Shown here in pieces: positions 9,162-16,964 of a stretch of 64,000 nucleotides of DNA (position 1 is the stretch's first letter; each line of letters starts with the position of its first letter). The translations under genes and the position numbers were made by a program. The stretch is from Candidatus Heimdallarchaeota archaeon (GTDB lineage Archaea > Asgardarchaeota > Heimdallarchaeia > Hodarchaeales > Hodarchaeaceae), in assembly GCA_019057635.1 (NCBI GenBank), contig DXJL01000133.1, positions 1-64,000 of the forward strand, given 5' to 3'. Below the pieces are notes generated by a model, which was given only the letters and a program-made list of their open reading frames with translations, was not told the DNA's origin and did no database searches.

Positions 9162-10388
9162 ATGTCCGATGAGCAAACTGATGATCCCTTGATACTCACT
9201 GATATGGCTCCTGATTTTGTTTCAGATTTTATAGGAGCAATTAGTATGGTATTTCTTGTATTAGGTGGATGGTACTTTTTCTTTACTCTAATTTACCCAA
9301 TTCTCGTTATTAACTTCGATTTTTTGGGAATAATTGCCGCAATGATAATAATGATGGTTTTCTTAACCTATAGTTTCGGTAAATTTAGTATTTTTTTGAG
9401 TGTTATAGCCTATCAATCAGCTTCGTGGCGTACAGGCGTTCCTTACATGAATGATAAGACAAAGTGCCCCTTTCTACAAAGAAAATTTCTGAAATTTCAC
9501 TGTATAGCAGAACAGATTGCAGAATTTGATGTTCCAGCCTTTGTGAAGTGCCATAGAGAGACAATGTGGTTAGAATGCTGGCCAGACCGTGTACCATCGA
9601 TAATAGACGTTTTTGATTCGGTTCCGTCTAAACGGCAACAACAGTTAGCCTTCATTCTTGGAGCGATGAAAGAACGTTCTCAGTCTGCGAGCTTTAAAAT
9701 GCATGAAGTATTAACAAATGAAAAATTTGAGATGGATATTCGATTAGCAGCAGGTTATGCCCTTGCTGAGATGAAGGATGAAAGCGCAATTGAACCTGCG
9801 ATTTCTCTTCTTGGCCAAACGGCTGCTCGTCAGGAAACCACAGTTCGTGCAGTAATTGCTCGATTTGGAGAACTTGCTATTCCCTATGTAACCGCTGCTC
9901 TTGAAACCTGTGATGAGGACCTGAAATGTGGTGCTTTAGCAGAAGTTTTGGGTAAAATTGGAGCCCCAAGCGGAATGCCTGTTCTTGATAAAATCTTGAA
10001 TGAACCTTCTTCAGAGGATTATACACGATTACAGACAATATATGCATTGCAGGAAATTGGTACAAAGGAAGCATATGAGAGTTTAATCAGACATCTAGAA
10101 ATTGCACAAGAAGAAGAGAAATTGATTATTAGAGATGTGTGCATGGCTAAAAAATTGGAAACATTCCCCATATTGATTGAATTATTAAATAACGAGGATT
10201 TGTCTGAAAGTTACTTTGCTGAGGTTGGAGATATTTTAGCACAAGTTCAAGCCCCTACTTATGATAAATTTTTCTCAAAATTAGAGGATAAAGAGTTAGT
10301 AAAACGATTAGTTTTGACATTAAAGGACCATACACCAGAGGAAGAGGAATATTTACCATTACATGCAGTCCTTGATACGTATATCTAA
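9162..10388 (+). CDS. Membrane-anchored HEAT-repeat protein with cysteine cluster
   Basis: Two hydrophobic segments (about residues 23-47 and 50-76 from the ATG) form a hairpin anchor. A cysteine-containing stretch follows, with four cysteines spread over about 45 residues (CPF, FHC, VKC, LECW), which could bind a metal. From about residue 150 to the end there are HEAT/PBS-lyase-type helical repeats, each around 30 residues, of the pattern DIRLAAGYALAEMKDESAI. Such repeats usually hold partner proteins. I chose the ATG at 9162 because GAAGGTGA lies 8 bases before it; a GTG at 9150 is in frame but has no such site. The gene stands alone and ends at a hairpin terminator. The partner and role are unknown. 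Confidence 0.85.
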   Translation: MSDEQTDDPLILTDMAPDFVSDFIGAISMVFLVLGGWYFFFTLIYPILVINFDFLGIIAAMIIMMVFLTYSFGKFSIFLSVIAYQSASWRTGVPYMNDKTKCPFLQRKFLKFHCIAEQIAEFDVPAFVKCHRETMWLECWPDRVPSIIDVFDSVPSKRQQQLAFILGAMKERSQSASFKMHEVLTNEKFEMDIRLAAGYALAEMKDESAIEPAISLLGQTAARQETTVRAVIARFGELAIPYVTAALETCDEDLKCGALAEVLGKIGAPSGMPVLDKILNEPSSEDYTRLQTIYALQEIGTKEAYESLIRHLEIAQEEEKLIIRDVCMAKKLETFPILIELLNNEDLSESYFAEVGDILAQVQAPTYDKFFSKLEDKELVKRLVLTLKDHTPEEEEYLPLHAVLDTYI

Positions 10389-10424
10389 TAAAAGGGGTTT
10401 ACTCCCTTTTATCAATTTTTTTTT
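10388..10424. terminator. Hairpin plus T-run between convergent genes
   Basis: A perfect 9-bp inverted repeat (ATAAAAGGG at 10388-10396 and CCCTTTTAT at 10404-10412) with a 7-base loop is followed by a run of nine T at 10416-10424. It lies just after the stop of the HEAT-repeat gene. Archaeal termination needs mainly the T-run; the hairpin is a bonus. For the minus-strand small gene it overlaps the stop codon and would read as an A-run, so termination is best supported for the plus strand. Confidence 0.6.
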
Positions 10425-10605
10425 AAACTGAAACTATCCATCCCTTTTCTTCTAGATTCAGGATGAATTGCTTTAGGAATACTTGGTCTCTATGGGAAAA
10501 ATCGTTAATTCTTTCTACCTTCCGAATATCGATCCATATTTCCACTTTTCGTCCAGGGCGGTGGATTGTACGTAAATTTTTAGGTAATTTTAAATTGCGA
10601 AGCAT
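10423..10605 (-). CDS. Small hypothetical protein (60 aa)
   Basis: This is a 60-residue basic protein with a mixed, protein-like composition: an N-terminal basic part, a central beta-like WIDIRKVERI, then an amphipathic helix and a short C-terminal strand. The ATG at 10605 is preceded by GTGAGAG four bases upstream, a good ribosome-binding site, which is the main reason for calling it. No cysteines or membrane segment are present. It is convergent with the HEAT-repeat gene. No family is recognised. The call could be wrong, since frames of this length occur by chance. Confidence 0.5.
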   Translation of the reverse strand: MLRNLKLPKNLRTIHRPGRKVEIWIDIRKVERINDFSHRDQVFLKQFILNLEEKGWIVSV

Positions 10606-10800
10606 AAGTCTCTCACTTAATAGAATTACACATATTTGAATTTAAACGCTTAAAGGACTGTAAAATCTAAGAATCATCTCGTTATCAATCGCGTGTTTCC
10701 CGAATTGGGGTTAATTTTCTTGAGAATTACTTTTTCATGATATGTGATTAACTTTCTCCAGATCAGGAAAATTAAGTGGGTTTATTTCTGTTAAATTTGA

Positions 10801-10832
10801 ATATCGTCGGGTTATCCTTTATTTGACGATAT
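10801..10832. promoter_or_regulatory. Inverted repeat upstream of the Nep1 gene
   Basis: ATATCGTC at 10801-10808 and GACGATAT at 10825-10832 form a perfect 8-bp inverted repeat with a 16-base spacer. It lies about 70 bases before the Nep1 start, in a 297-base non-coding stretch (10606-10902) where I see nothing else. It could be an operator half-site pair or the hairpin of an untranslated leader. There is no direct evidence for either. Confidence 0.25.
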
Positions 10833-10902
10833 CTTAGTTATTTAATTTTACTCGGAAGTTAAAAACAAATAATTAGTCGAGAAAAGGTTGATTTGACAAA
10901 GT

Positions 10903-11592
10903 ATGGTTATAACAATCATTTTTATTGAATCGGCTCTTGAATTGATTCCCGAATCCCTTAGAAACCATCCAGTAATACGAAAAAATTGGAAAACGACAAC
11001 ACGTAAAAGAAATCGAGGAATTCTTTTAGATACAGCCATTCACGGTTCAATTATGACAAAATTACCTGACAAAGAAAAACGTGGTAGACCAGATATTGTT
11101 TTCTATTCATTATTAAATCTACTCTACTCTCCTCTTGTTGCTAATAATACTCTTAAAATTATTATTCATACTTATACAGAGCACTGTATACACATTCCTT
11201 CTCATTGGAGAATTCCAGTAAACTATAATCGCTTCGTTGGCTTGTTTTCACAGCTATTATATAAAAAGCGTATTCCCGTTGAAGGAGAGCCCATTTTGTC
11301 AGTAATTAGATGTACTCTGGAAAAATTAATCCAAAAATATGATCACAATAAAATATACCTTCTAGAATCCCCTGCTAAGATTTCTGTTTATGTGTCAAGT
11401 TTAAAAAGTCTAGTAGATGAGGATGCTATATTTATAATAGGAGGGTTTCAATCTGGTGAGTCATCACTGTTATTTAAGACAAATATTGTCAGTAATCCAA
11501 ATTTCCAACAAATTTCTCTGTACCAAGAAACCAAACCAGCGTGGACGATATCATCTCGCCTCCTACATATGTTAGAAGATCAATTATTATGA
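10903..11592 (+). CDS. nep1: Nep1/Emg1 rRNA pseudouridine N1-methyltransferase
   Basis: This is a SPOUT-fold methyltransferase that makes N1-methylpseudouridine at the hypermodified position of small-subunit rRNA helix 35 (position 914 in Methanocaldococcus numbering) and helps assemble the small subunit. Seen here: ESALELIP near the N terminus, KRGRPDIV at about residues 58-66, the beta-strand block around HTYTEHCIHIP, RFVGLFSQLLY, and the knot region FIIGGFQSGES. The length of 229 is normal for archaeal Nep1. DUF84 nucleotidase follows after 16 bases and is probably co-transcribed. Nep1 is universal in archaea and eukaryotes and absent from nearly all bacteria, which supports the archaeal assignment of the window. 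Confidence 0.92.
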   Translation: MVITIIFIESALELIPESLRNHPVIRKNWKTTTRKRNRGILLDTAIHGSIMTKLPDKEKRGRPDIVFYSLLNLLYSPLVANNTLKIIIHTYTEHCIHIPSHWRIPVNYNRFVGLFSQLLYKKRIPVEGEPILSVIRCTLEKLIQKYDHNKIYLLESPAKISVYVSSLKSLVDEDAIFIIGGFQSGESSLLFKTNIVSNPNFQQISLYQETKPAWTISSRLLHMLEDQLL

Positions 11593-11608
11593 TAAGGACG
11601 TTGTTACC

Positions 11609-12154
11609 ATGAAAAACGTAAAAGTTCTAGTGGCTAGTAAGAATCCAGTAAAAATAAAAGCTAGTCTGGATGCTTTTCAACTCTTTTTTAAAGATCCGAT
11701 TGTTGATTCGCAAGAAGTCGTCGTACCAACTGCTAATGCTTCTCAACCTATCGGAGAGGATCAAACACGTGAACATTCGGAATTGAGAGTTATAAAAGCT
11801 CGTGAAAACTATCCAGGATACGATTATTTTGTAGGAATTGAGGGAGGTGTAGTAAAACTAAATTCAGACAGTGCACGCATAATAGTCTATTCATCTATAG
11901 GACATCAGTTAGCTATAGAAACAGTCAGGGGGTGTGGAATCCCTCTACCATTAGAATGGTATACTGTATTGACTACTCATGAATATCACGAACTTGGAGA
12001 TCTTGCAGAACTAAAAAGTGGAGTTCCAGATATTAAAAAGAAACAGGGTGTTGTAGGATTCTTCAGTCAGAACTTTGTTACCCGATATGATATTCTCAAA
12101 CAAAGTGTAATTATGGCTCTTGTTCCATATTTAAATCCAAGTATTTTTCCATAG
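11609..12154 (+). CDS. DUF84 / YjjX-type inosine/xanthosine triphosphatase
   Basis: This is a house-cleaning nucleotidase of the DUF84 (NTPase/YjjX) family, which hydrolyses non-canonical purine nucleotides such as ITP and XTP so they are not built into nucleic acid. Signatures are VLVASKNPVKI at the N terminus (substrate loop, compare the Ham1-like SxNxxK), FVGIEGGV in the middle and KKKQGVVGFFSQN near the C terminus. The length of 181 is typical. The ATG at 11609 has AAGGA upstream. It lies 16 bases after Nep1 and is likely in the same transcript. Confidence 0.9.
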   Translation: MKNVKVLVASKNPVKIKASLDAFQLFFKDPIVDSQEVVVPTANASQPIGEDQTREHSELRVIKARENYPGYDYFVGIEGGVVKLNSDSARIIVYSSIGHQLAIETVRGCGIPLPLEWYTVLTTHEYHELGDLAELKSGVPDIKKKQGVVGFFSQNFVTRYDILKQSVIMALVPYLNPSIFP

Positions 12155-12312
12155 AATGAGTGGTACAACGGTGTATAATTGAGATACATTCAATTTGATC
12201 AAAGTCGAAAGTTGAATGAAAACAGTTATGGATATAAGAATGAGATGTTACCGTGTTTAACGGGTCTTCTTAGAACAGATTTATCTTGAAGAAACTCAAG
12301 GGAATATAAGAA

Positions 12313-12840
12313 ATGCGATCTACACACCCTGTAAAAGCACAAACAGTTCTTCCCCAAAAGGTGGAACAAATTAAACACTGGTTAGACCTCCTTAGGATAG
12401 AACATGTTATTTTAAAGGATAATCATGATAATGCCTTTAATATTTTACTTCCCATAAAAAACTGTCCTGATATTCATATTGCCTTAGAGAGTAATTATAC
12501 CCATATATCGTTCTTTTCGAATGGTTTAACTAGTCTTAAAAGAGAGCCCGATCATTCCGTATCATCCTTTTTAAGACGACTACTTCAGATTCAAGGTAAG
12601 TATTTCACTAGTAGAGTGATTACAACCGGACCCAATGAAGATCTCCGAATTTTCTTAGGTTACCGCTTAGATGAAGTAACTATGTACCGTTTCTCGCGAA
12701 AGATCCGTGAAATGATTCATTTTGTTAAAGAAGTGGCCGCTTTGCTTGAAGAATTCAAGATGGATGAATTGTGGCGACAAACTGAACAAGAACCGAAATT
12801 TCCAGCCATTGATATTAGTGAAAGAGTAAGATTTCTCTAA
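12313..12840 (+). CDS. Hypothetical protein (175 aa)
   Basis: I do not recognise the family. The protein is soluble, alpha/beta, with an N-terminal helix, a central sheet (IHIALESN, HISFFS) and a C-terminal amphipathic helix (residues about 133-160, IREMIHFVKEVAALLEEF). This arrangement is reminiscent of the fold of secretion chaperones and YbjN-like proteins, but I see no diagnostic motif. The gene stands alone, with 158 bases upstream holding no clear site other than AT-rich sequence, and it ends 6 bases before the convergent membrane winged-helix gene. Confidence 0.7.
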   Translation: MRSTHPVKAQTVLPQKVEQIKHWLDLLRIEHVILKDNHDNAFNILLPIKNCPDIHIALESNYTHISFFSNGLTSLKREPDHSVSSFLRRLLQIQGKYFTSRVITTGPNEDLRIFLGYRLDEVTMYRFSRKIREMIHFVKEVAALLEEFKMDELWRQTEQEPKFPAIDISERVRFL

Positions 12841-12846
12841 GTTTTT

Positions 12847-13308
12847 TTAAAATGGGCGTTTCTGCCATGATAAATAGGTTTCAACCCAGCAAATTATCGT
12901 AGCTATTCCCCCAAAAAGAAGTGCGAAAACTTTGCTTGTAGTTAGTGGAAAGCTTATTCCCCGAAAGAAGAGAAGATACCCTGCAAAAAGAATAGAGACA
13001 AAAACAGCATAAAAGAGGAATCGGGGTAGAGTATAGTTTCTTATAAGAATAAATTGGTTTAGTGCTCCAATGTCGACTTTTTTTGCGATTTCAAAGTTTC
13101 CAAATCTATTTTTTCGTATTACTCCCAAAGTTTCAAGTTTTTCTAAATGATAACTCGAAACACTTGGAGAGGACAGCCCTAATCCTCGCTGAATCTCTCG
13201 AACTCCTGCAGCTTCCTTTTTTCTCAGTAAATAAAAATAGACATCAAGCGTTGTACCCTTAATTGCAGTTTCATAATTGACTGACCGATCATTTTGCTTG
13301 CTGACCAT
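12847..13308 (-). CDS. Membrane-tethered winged-helix protein
   Basis: The N-terminal 70 residues form a winged-helix domain (TTLDVYFYLL, then a recognition helix region SSPSVSSYHLEKLETLG and the wing VIRKNRFGNFEI). Two transmembrane helices follow, near residues 100-120 and 130-148 from this start. Such one-gene membrane regulators with helix-turn-helix heads are common in archaea and may sense envelope state. The ATG at 13308 is chosen because AGGAGAGGAAAG stands directly before it; a longer frame would start at 13353. It is divergent from another winged-helix gene whose neighbour is a membrane protein. DNA binding is likely, the target unknown, and self-regulation of the shared intergenic region is plausible. 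Confidence 0.85.
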   Translation of the reverse strand: MVSKQNDRSVNYETAIKGTTLDVYFYLLRKKEAAGVREIQRGLGLSSPSVSSYHLEKLETLGVIRKNRFGNFEIAKKVDIGALNQFILIRNYTLPRFLFYAVFVSILFAGYLLFFRGISFPLTTSKVFALLFGGIATIICWVETYLSWQKRPF

Positions 13309-13490
13309 CTTTCCTCTCCTATTCAGAATTCTTTTCCCATAAACCTTCAACATAGGATCCTCAAAAAAACTTTTTCAAATAACAACCCAATCCCAATTTA
13401 TTCCTGATGGTCAAGAGTTTATTTGTGTGTTTTAATACACCTCCTTTAGACTTAATAAACCCCAGAATATATAAAGAATAAGTGGAAATT

Positions 13491-13958
13491 ATGACATTTA
13501 GAATCTCTGAGGATGAAAAAAAGGATAATGACACCTTAGAAAAAATCCTTGCTTCATTAAATACTACAGCTCAAGTGAAACCTGAAATCAAAGATTACCT
13601 GGACACATTATCAAACCGTATAGTTGACTTAACTCGTGATTATTATGCAGCGATTCTATATCTCTTCACATCTCCACTATCATTGCATCAACGGTTGATT
13701 CTTATGCAATTGGTTACACTCTACCCAAAAGGAAGTTCAGGAATAGAATTAGCAAGAAGTTTAGGAATATCAGAGAAAAGTAAATCAATATATAGGGATT
13801 TAAAGTATTTGCGAACTCAACATTTAATTTCCACTGAAGACATTCATCCACGATTAAAATTAGTTTATGCTAATTCTGAAAATCGCTTTATGAATCGACT
13901 AATCGAACTAGTTCAGATACATGGACGTGAATTGAAAAATATTATTCAAGAAACATAA
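13491..13958 (+). CDS. Winged-helix DNA-binding protein
   Basis: The middle of this 155-residue protein carries a helix-turn-helix of the winged type: LHQRLILMQLVTLYPKGSSG, then IELARSLGISEKSKSIYRDL as the turn and recognition helix (given here in two overlapping-free parts). The N-terminal 45 residues are charged and helical, and the C-terminal helix may dimerise. There are no membrane segments or metal ligands. The start is ATG at 13491 with GTGGA four bases before; a GTG at 13482 is also in frame. A likely TATA-like element (ATATATAAA, about 13468-13476) is close upstream. The next gene, a two-helix membrane protein, begins 21 bases later, so they probably form an operon facing the membrane-tethered regulator. 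Confidence 0.8.
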   Translation: MTFRISEDEKKDNDTLEKILASLNTTAQVKPEIKDYLDTLSNRIVDLTRDYYAAILYLFTSPLSLHQRLILMQLVTLYPKGSSGIELARSLGISEKSKSIYRDLKYLRTQHLISTEDIHPRLKLVYANSENRFMNRLIELVQIHGRELKNIIQET

Positions 13959-13978
13959 ATTCTCAAAGTGAAACAGCT

Positions 13979-14617
13979 ATGTTACGAGGTCCAATTACTA
14001 CTATACGACTTGTTCAGATATCATATGTCATCTTGGTCTCAGTATGTATTACTGGGTCAATACTCTTCTTGTCAAATAGTATAATGACCCCAACATCAAC
14101 AGATACTGGGCCAGGACCACAATTATTTGAAAATATATCTTTTGACACGGCTGTAGCGCGTATAAGTGATCCTTTGTCGTTTTTCCCTAATATTTTATGG
14201 GCTTTTATTCCATTAACTATAGCTATTTTCATAATAGCCTTCTACCTCCCTACAAGGTCAAGCCTTGGCCTATCTAAATCCCACTTCCAAAAAAAATCAC
14301 AATTAAACCGTTTTAATCTCCCTGTACGAGGATATACAATCAATCTTGACACGGGTTATATTAGAATCACACGAAAGCTATCTTCATTGAGTGGTTTATT
14401 ACTTCGAGAGATGAATTTTACAGTTAATCTTCCGTTGGACTACGCTGATAAGAAACGTATATTTGATTTCCTTGTAGGTGAGAAAGTGAATTATACAAAA
14501 ACACATGTTCTTCTACAAAAAACCGTGAAAATTCGGAATATTCCGCTTCTAATTGTTAGGACGAAGGCAATAATTGCTACTGTTGATACTACAATTGATC
14601 CCCCCTCTCCAAAGTAA
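13979..14617 (+). CDS. Membrane protein with two transmembrane helices
   Basis: The first hydrophobic segment lies at about residues 10-32 (an N-terminal anchor or uncleaved signal) and the second at about 72-92, leaving a loop of about 40 residues on one side. The remaining 120 residues are soluble and beta-rich with a basic character (GYIRITRKL, TVKIRNIPLL). No family is recognised. It follows the winged-helix gene by 20 bases and is probably its operon partner. A 24-codon frame (14621-14695) and then the gelsolin-like gene follow on the same strand. Confidence 0.72.
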   Translation: MLRGPITTIRLVQISYVILVSVCITGSILFLSNSIMTPTSTDTGPGPQLFENISFDTAVARISDPLSFFPNILWAFIPLTIAIFIIAFYLPTRSSLGLSKSHFQKKSQLNRFNLPVRGYTINLDTGYIRITRKLSSLSGLLLREMNFTVNLPLDYADKKRIFDFLVGEKVNYTKTHVLLQKTVKIRNIPLLIVRTKAIIATVDTTIDPPSPK

Positions 14618-14703
14618 GTAATGTTAATAGAATTGGATGGGAAACTTTTAACTCTTCCTGCCAGAGATACTCCATATAGTGTAAAAAGGCAGTAGATGAT
14701 TAA

Positions 14704-15444
14704 TTGACACGACTTGTAGCATATTCAGTGACTTCTGACGGCCATTGGGATCCAGTGGCGTTTTCTCTTAAAGATCTTAAAGCTAAAGAAGTTTTCATCC
14801 TTGTTGATGACGAAAAAAGGAAAATTTGGATCTGGATAGGAAGAGATGCCACAGTTAAAACTCGCTTTATTTCATCCACTGCTGCGACTGAGATTCGTAG
14901 ATTGTATGGCTTTACTTTTCGTGTACAAACGATTGATCAAGACGAAGAATCACGTGAATTTTCAGAATGTATAGAATCGATCCCAAAAAGAGGTCTGGTA
15001 CCAGAATTAGCCGAAGGACAAAAGGAGAAAAAAGCAACTAAAAACACTCGATCCTCTTCCGCCGCAAAAAAAGTTACTCCAAGAACTAAAGCGAGTAAAT
15101 CGACAATAAAAAAAGCCAGTGCCACAAAAACTACACGTAAAACTCCTGTGCGAAAAACTACACCAAGAAAAACAGCGACCAAAACCACACGTAAACCCAC
15201 AAAAGCAAAAACCCAAAAAACTACACCTAAACCTAAATCACGTAGTTCAAAAGAGGTTCTGTCATTAAACAGTTATTTACCACAAGATACAAGCATTATT
15301 ACCACCCCACCTTGTCCTGAATGTGGCGTTGGAAATTTACTGCCTTATTCTGAAAATATTGTCCAGGAAGGAAGAGAAGATTTGATACTACCCTTTGCTA
15401 AGTGGGTTTGTTCAAAATGTGAGTACTCACCTACTCACCAATAA
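14704..15444 (+). CDS. Gelsolin-like domain + histone-H1-like basic tail + zinc ribbon
   Basis: Three parts are visible. Residues 3-95 match a single gelsolin/ADF-H-type repeat: a strand, the EVFILVDD strand, KIWIWIGRDA (the classic W.G..A turn) and a helix with FRVQTID. Residues 107-184 are an extremely basic Lys/Thr/Ala/Pro tail with repeated TTRK, TPRK and KTT units, like histone H1 or a DNA/RNA-condensing tail. Residues 204-239 hold CPEC and CSKC, a zinc ribbon of the topoisomerase/TFIIS kind. The start is TTG at 14704, immediately after an in-frame TAA, and the fold needs the N-terminal strand, so no shorter start fits. Gelsolin-domain proteins that act on actin are known from Asgard archaea. 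A fusion to a nucleic-acid-binding tail is not one I know. Confidence 0.85.
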   Translation: MTRLVAYSVTSDGHWDPVAFSLKDLKAKEVFILVDDEKRKIWIWIGRDATVKTRFISSTAATEIRRLYGFTFRVQTIDQDEESREFSECIESIPKRGLVPELAEGQKEKKATKNTRSSSAAKKVTPRTKASKSTIKKASATKTTRKTPVRKTTPRKTATKTTRKPTKAKTQKTTPKPKSRSSKEVLSLNSYLPQDTSIITTPPCPECGVGNLLPYSENIVQEGREDLILPFAKWVCSKCEYSPTHQ

Positions 15445-15450
15445 ATTTAC

Positions 15451-16125
15451 CTATTCTTTTGACTCTTCGGCTGCTAGAAGATCGTCTAACTGTTTACGTT
15501 TATCCTCAGGCATTTCTTCGCGGATTTTTTGTTGTTGTTCAATAAGGTTTTGCATGAAAAGCGTATAGGTGAACGGGAGGAGTGTTTGAGTTTCTACTCG
15601 GGCCTCAAAATCCTTTCGTGCGTTATCACGATCATGAATGAGTTGCTCTTTTGTCATTGTTCCATTTCCCAATCCAGGAACAGATTTATCCTTAATGTAG
15701 TACTGGGTCCCGTTATATCCAAGTGGAAAAGCAAGACACTCTAAAGGCATAGAGTGATAGATGTTGCAAAGCTTATTTTCTTGGTCAAACAAAGGACAAC
15801 CGCTATTCTCTTTTGCAGCAATGACGATAGATATAACTTCTCGGATTTCTCCCTGGAGTTGAGTTGGGAAAGTCTGCATTTTTAGATGAGGAAAAACTGA
15901 ATTGATAATCCCTGATTGAGTCCAATTCCGAATATCAGTAAAAGACACAGGGATGAATTCTCGTTTTTCACAACATTGGCCACATTTGGTACAATTGAAA
16001 ACGTATTTCTTTTTTGGCGGCTTTTCCTCTGCTTGAGTTGAAGGTTTTTCCTCTTCATCAGCCAGTACTGTTTCTTCCTCTTTCTTTTCGTCCCCCTGAT
16101 CTAAATTTGAATTTTCGTCCGACAT
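15451..16125 (-). CDS. YkgJ-type CxxCxxCC putative metal-binding protein
   Basis: The core is the PF03692 type motif: NCTKCGQCC (about residues 45-53), with further conserved cysteines in SGCPLFD, KLCNIY and LECLAF. This family is predicted to hold an iron-sulfur or zinc centre and has no firm biochemical role. The first 40 residues are a Glu-rich, disordered tail ending in PPKKK, and the last 30 residues are again charged. The gene is convergent with the gelsolin-like gene, whose stop is 6 bases away, and stands by itself. Its length of 224 is within the family range when the acidic tail is included. Confidence 0.85.
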   Translation of the reverse strand: MSDENSNLDQGDEKKEEETVLADEEEKPSTQAEEKPPKKKYVFNCTKCGQCCEKREFIPVSFTDIRNWTQSGIINSVFPHLKMQTFPTQLQGEIREVISIVIAAKENSGCPLFDQENKLCNIYHSMPLECLAFPLGYNGTQYYIKDKSVPGLGNGTMTKEQLIHDRDNARKDFEARVETQTLLPFTYTLFMQNLIEQQQKIREEMPEDKRKQLDDLLAAEESKE

Positions 16126-16187
16126 TTACTTGAAACATCTCTCAAACTTGGCTATACTTACAAATTCTTTCATGTGATGATCGATAT

Positions 16188-16964
16188 TTATTTACTTTGT
16201 TTAGCAATCAACGCAGCTGTCGCTCCAGCATTTATTCCATTGTCAATATTAACAACAACTAATCCAGGAGAACAGCTTTGAAGCATTGACATTAATGCAG
16301 CAACTCCTTTTCCGCCATAACCATAACCAGTAGATGCTGGTACTCCAATTACGGGAACCCTCACTAAACCAGATACAATTGATGGAAGAGCGCCTTCCAT
16401 TCCGGCAACTACAATGATAACTCTTACATTTTGCTTTACAAGCTCTTTCAAGGGAGTGAATAACCTATGAACTCCTGAAATTCCAACATCATGAAATGAA
16501 ATGACTTCTACCCCCATTATACGAGCAATAGCCTCCGCTTCTTCTGCAATTGGTATATCTGAAGATCCTGCTGTAAGTATACCTATTCGTTGAAATGGAA
16601 TAGGGGGGGAATAATCTTTCTTCTTGATGGTCACCGTGTAGGGTTCTGAATCTGATGTAACTTTTAAGTTATAAGACGTACCGAATTCCTTTTTTAGAAG
16701 AGATAAGTGTCGTTGTAACACCCGTGAAAGTAAACACACTTGGTGAGATTCCATTAAAGAAGAAACAATTTCAACAACGAGTTTGGGGCTCTTTTTTTCT
16801 GCAAAAATTATTTCTGGTATCCCTCGTCTTATTTGACGACTCGTATCCATCTTTGCCCCCTCTCCAATGAATTCAAGACCGAATAGATTTATAGATGTGA
16901 TAGCTTCCTCAATTTCAATTTTTCCATCTTTTAATTTTTGTAAAATCCCCTCTAAATCATGCAT
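16188..16964 (-). CDS. larB: LarB, nickel-pincer cofactor biosynthesis
   Basis: LarB carboxylates and hydrolyses nicotinic acid adenine dinucleotide to the dicarboxylated pyridine mononucleotide, the first step to the nickel-pincer cofactor of lactate racemase-type enzymes. The C-terminal half is the AIR-carboxylase-like domain: ILTAGSSDIPIAEEAE, HDVGISGVHR, IVVAGMEGALPS, VPASTGYG and NIDNGINAGA. The N-terminal part (DLEGILQKLKDGKIEIEEA) is the usual short leader helix pair. I chose the ATG at 16964 because GAGAGG lies upstream within larC; ATGs at 16973 and 16970 are also possible. The gene overlaps the end of larC by 8 bases, so the two are translationally linked. LarE, the sulfur-inserting partner, is not in the window. 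Confidence 0.93.
   Translation of the reverse strand: MHDLEGILQKLKDGKIEIEEAITSINLFGLEFIGEGAKMDTSRQIRRGIPEIIFAEKKSPKLVVEIVSSLMESHQVCLLSRVLQRHLSLLKKEFGTSYNLKVTSDSEPYTVTIKKKDYSPPIPFQRIGILTAGSSDIPIAEEAEAIARIMGVEVISFHDVGISGVHRLFTPLKELVKQNVRVIIVVAGMEGALPSIVSGLVRVPVIGVPASTGYGYGGKGVAALMSMLQSCSPGLVVVNIDNGINAGATAALIAKQSK

Noticed and set aside
10389-10430. Riboswitch or attachment site at the 10.4 kb hairpin
   Set aside because: Position after a stop and before a T-run is fully explained by a terminator; no direct repeats or integrase are near.
14937-15216. Long minus-strand frames with Gly/Val/Phe- and Cys-rich translations
   Set aside because: They are shadows of the Lys/Thr-rich tail of the gelsolin-like gene, whose repeated codons keep the opposite strand open.
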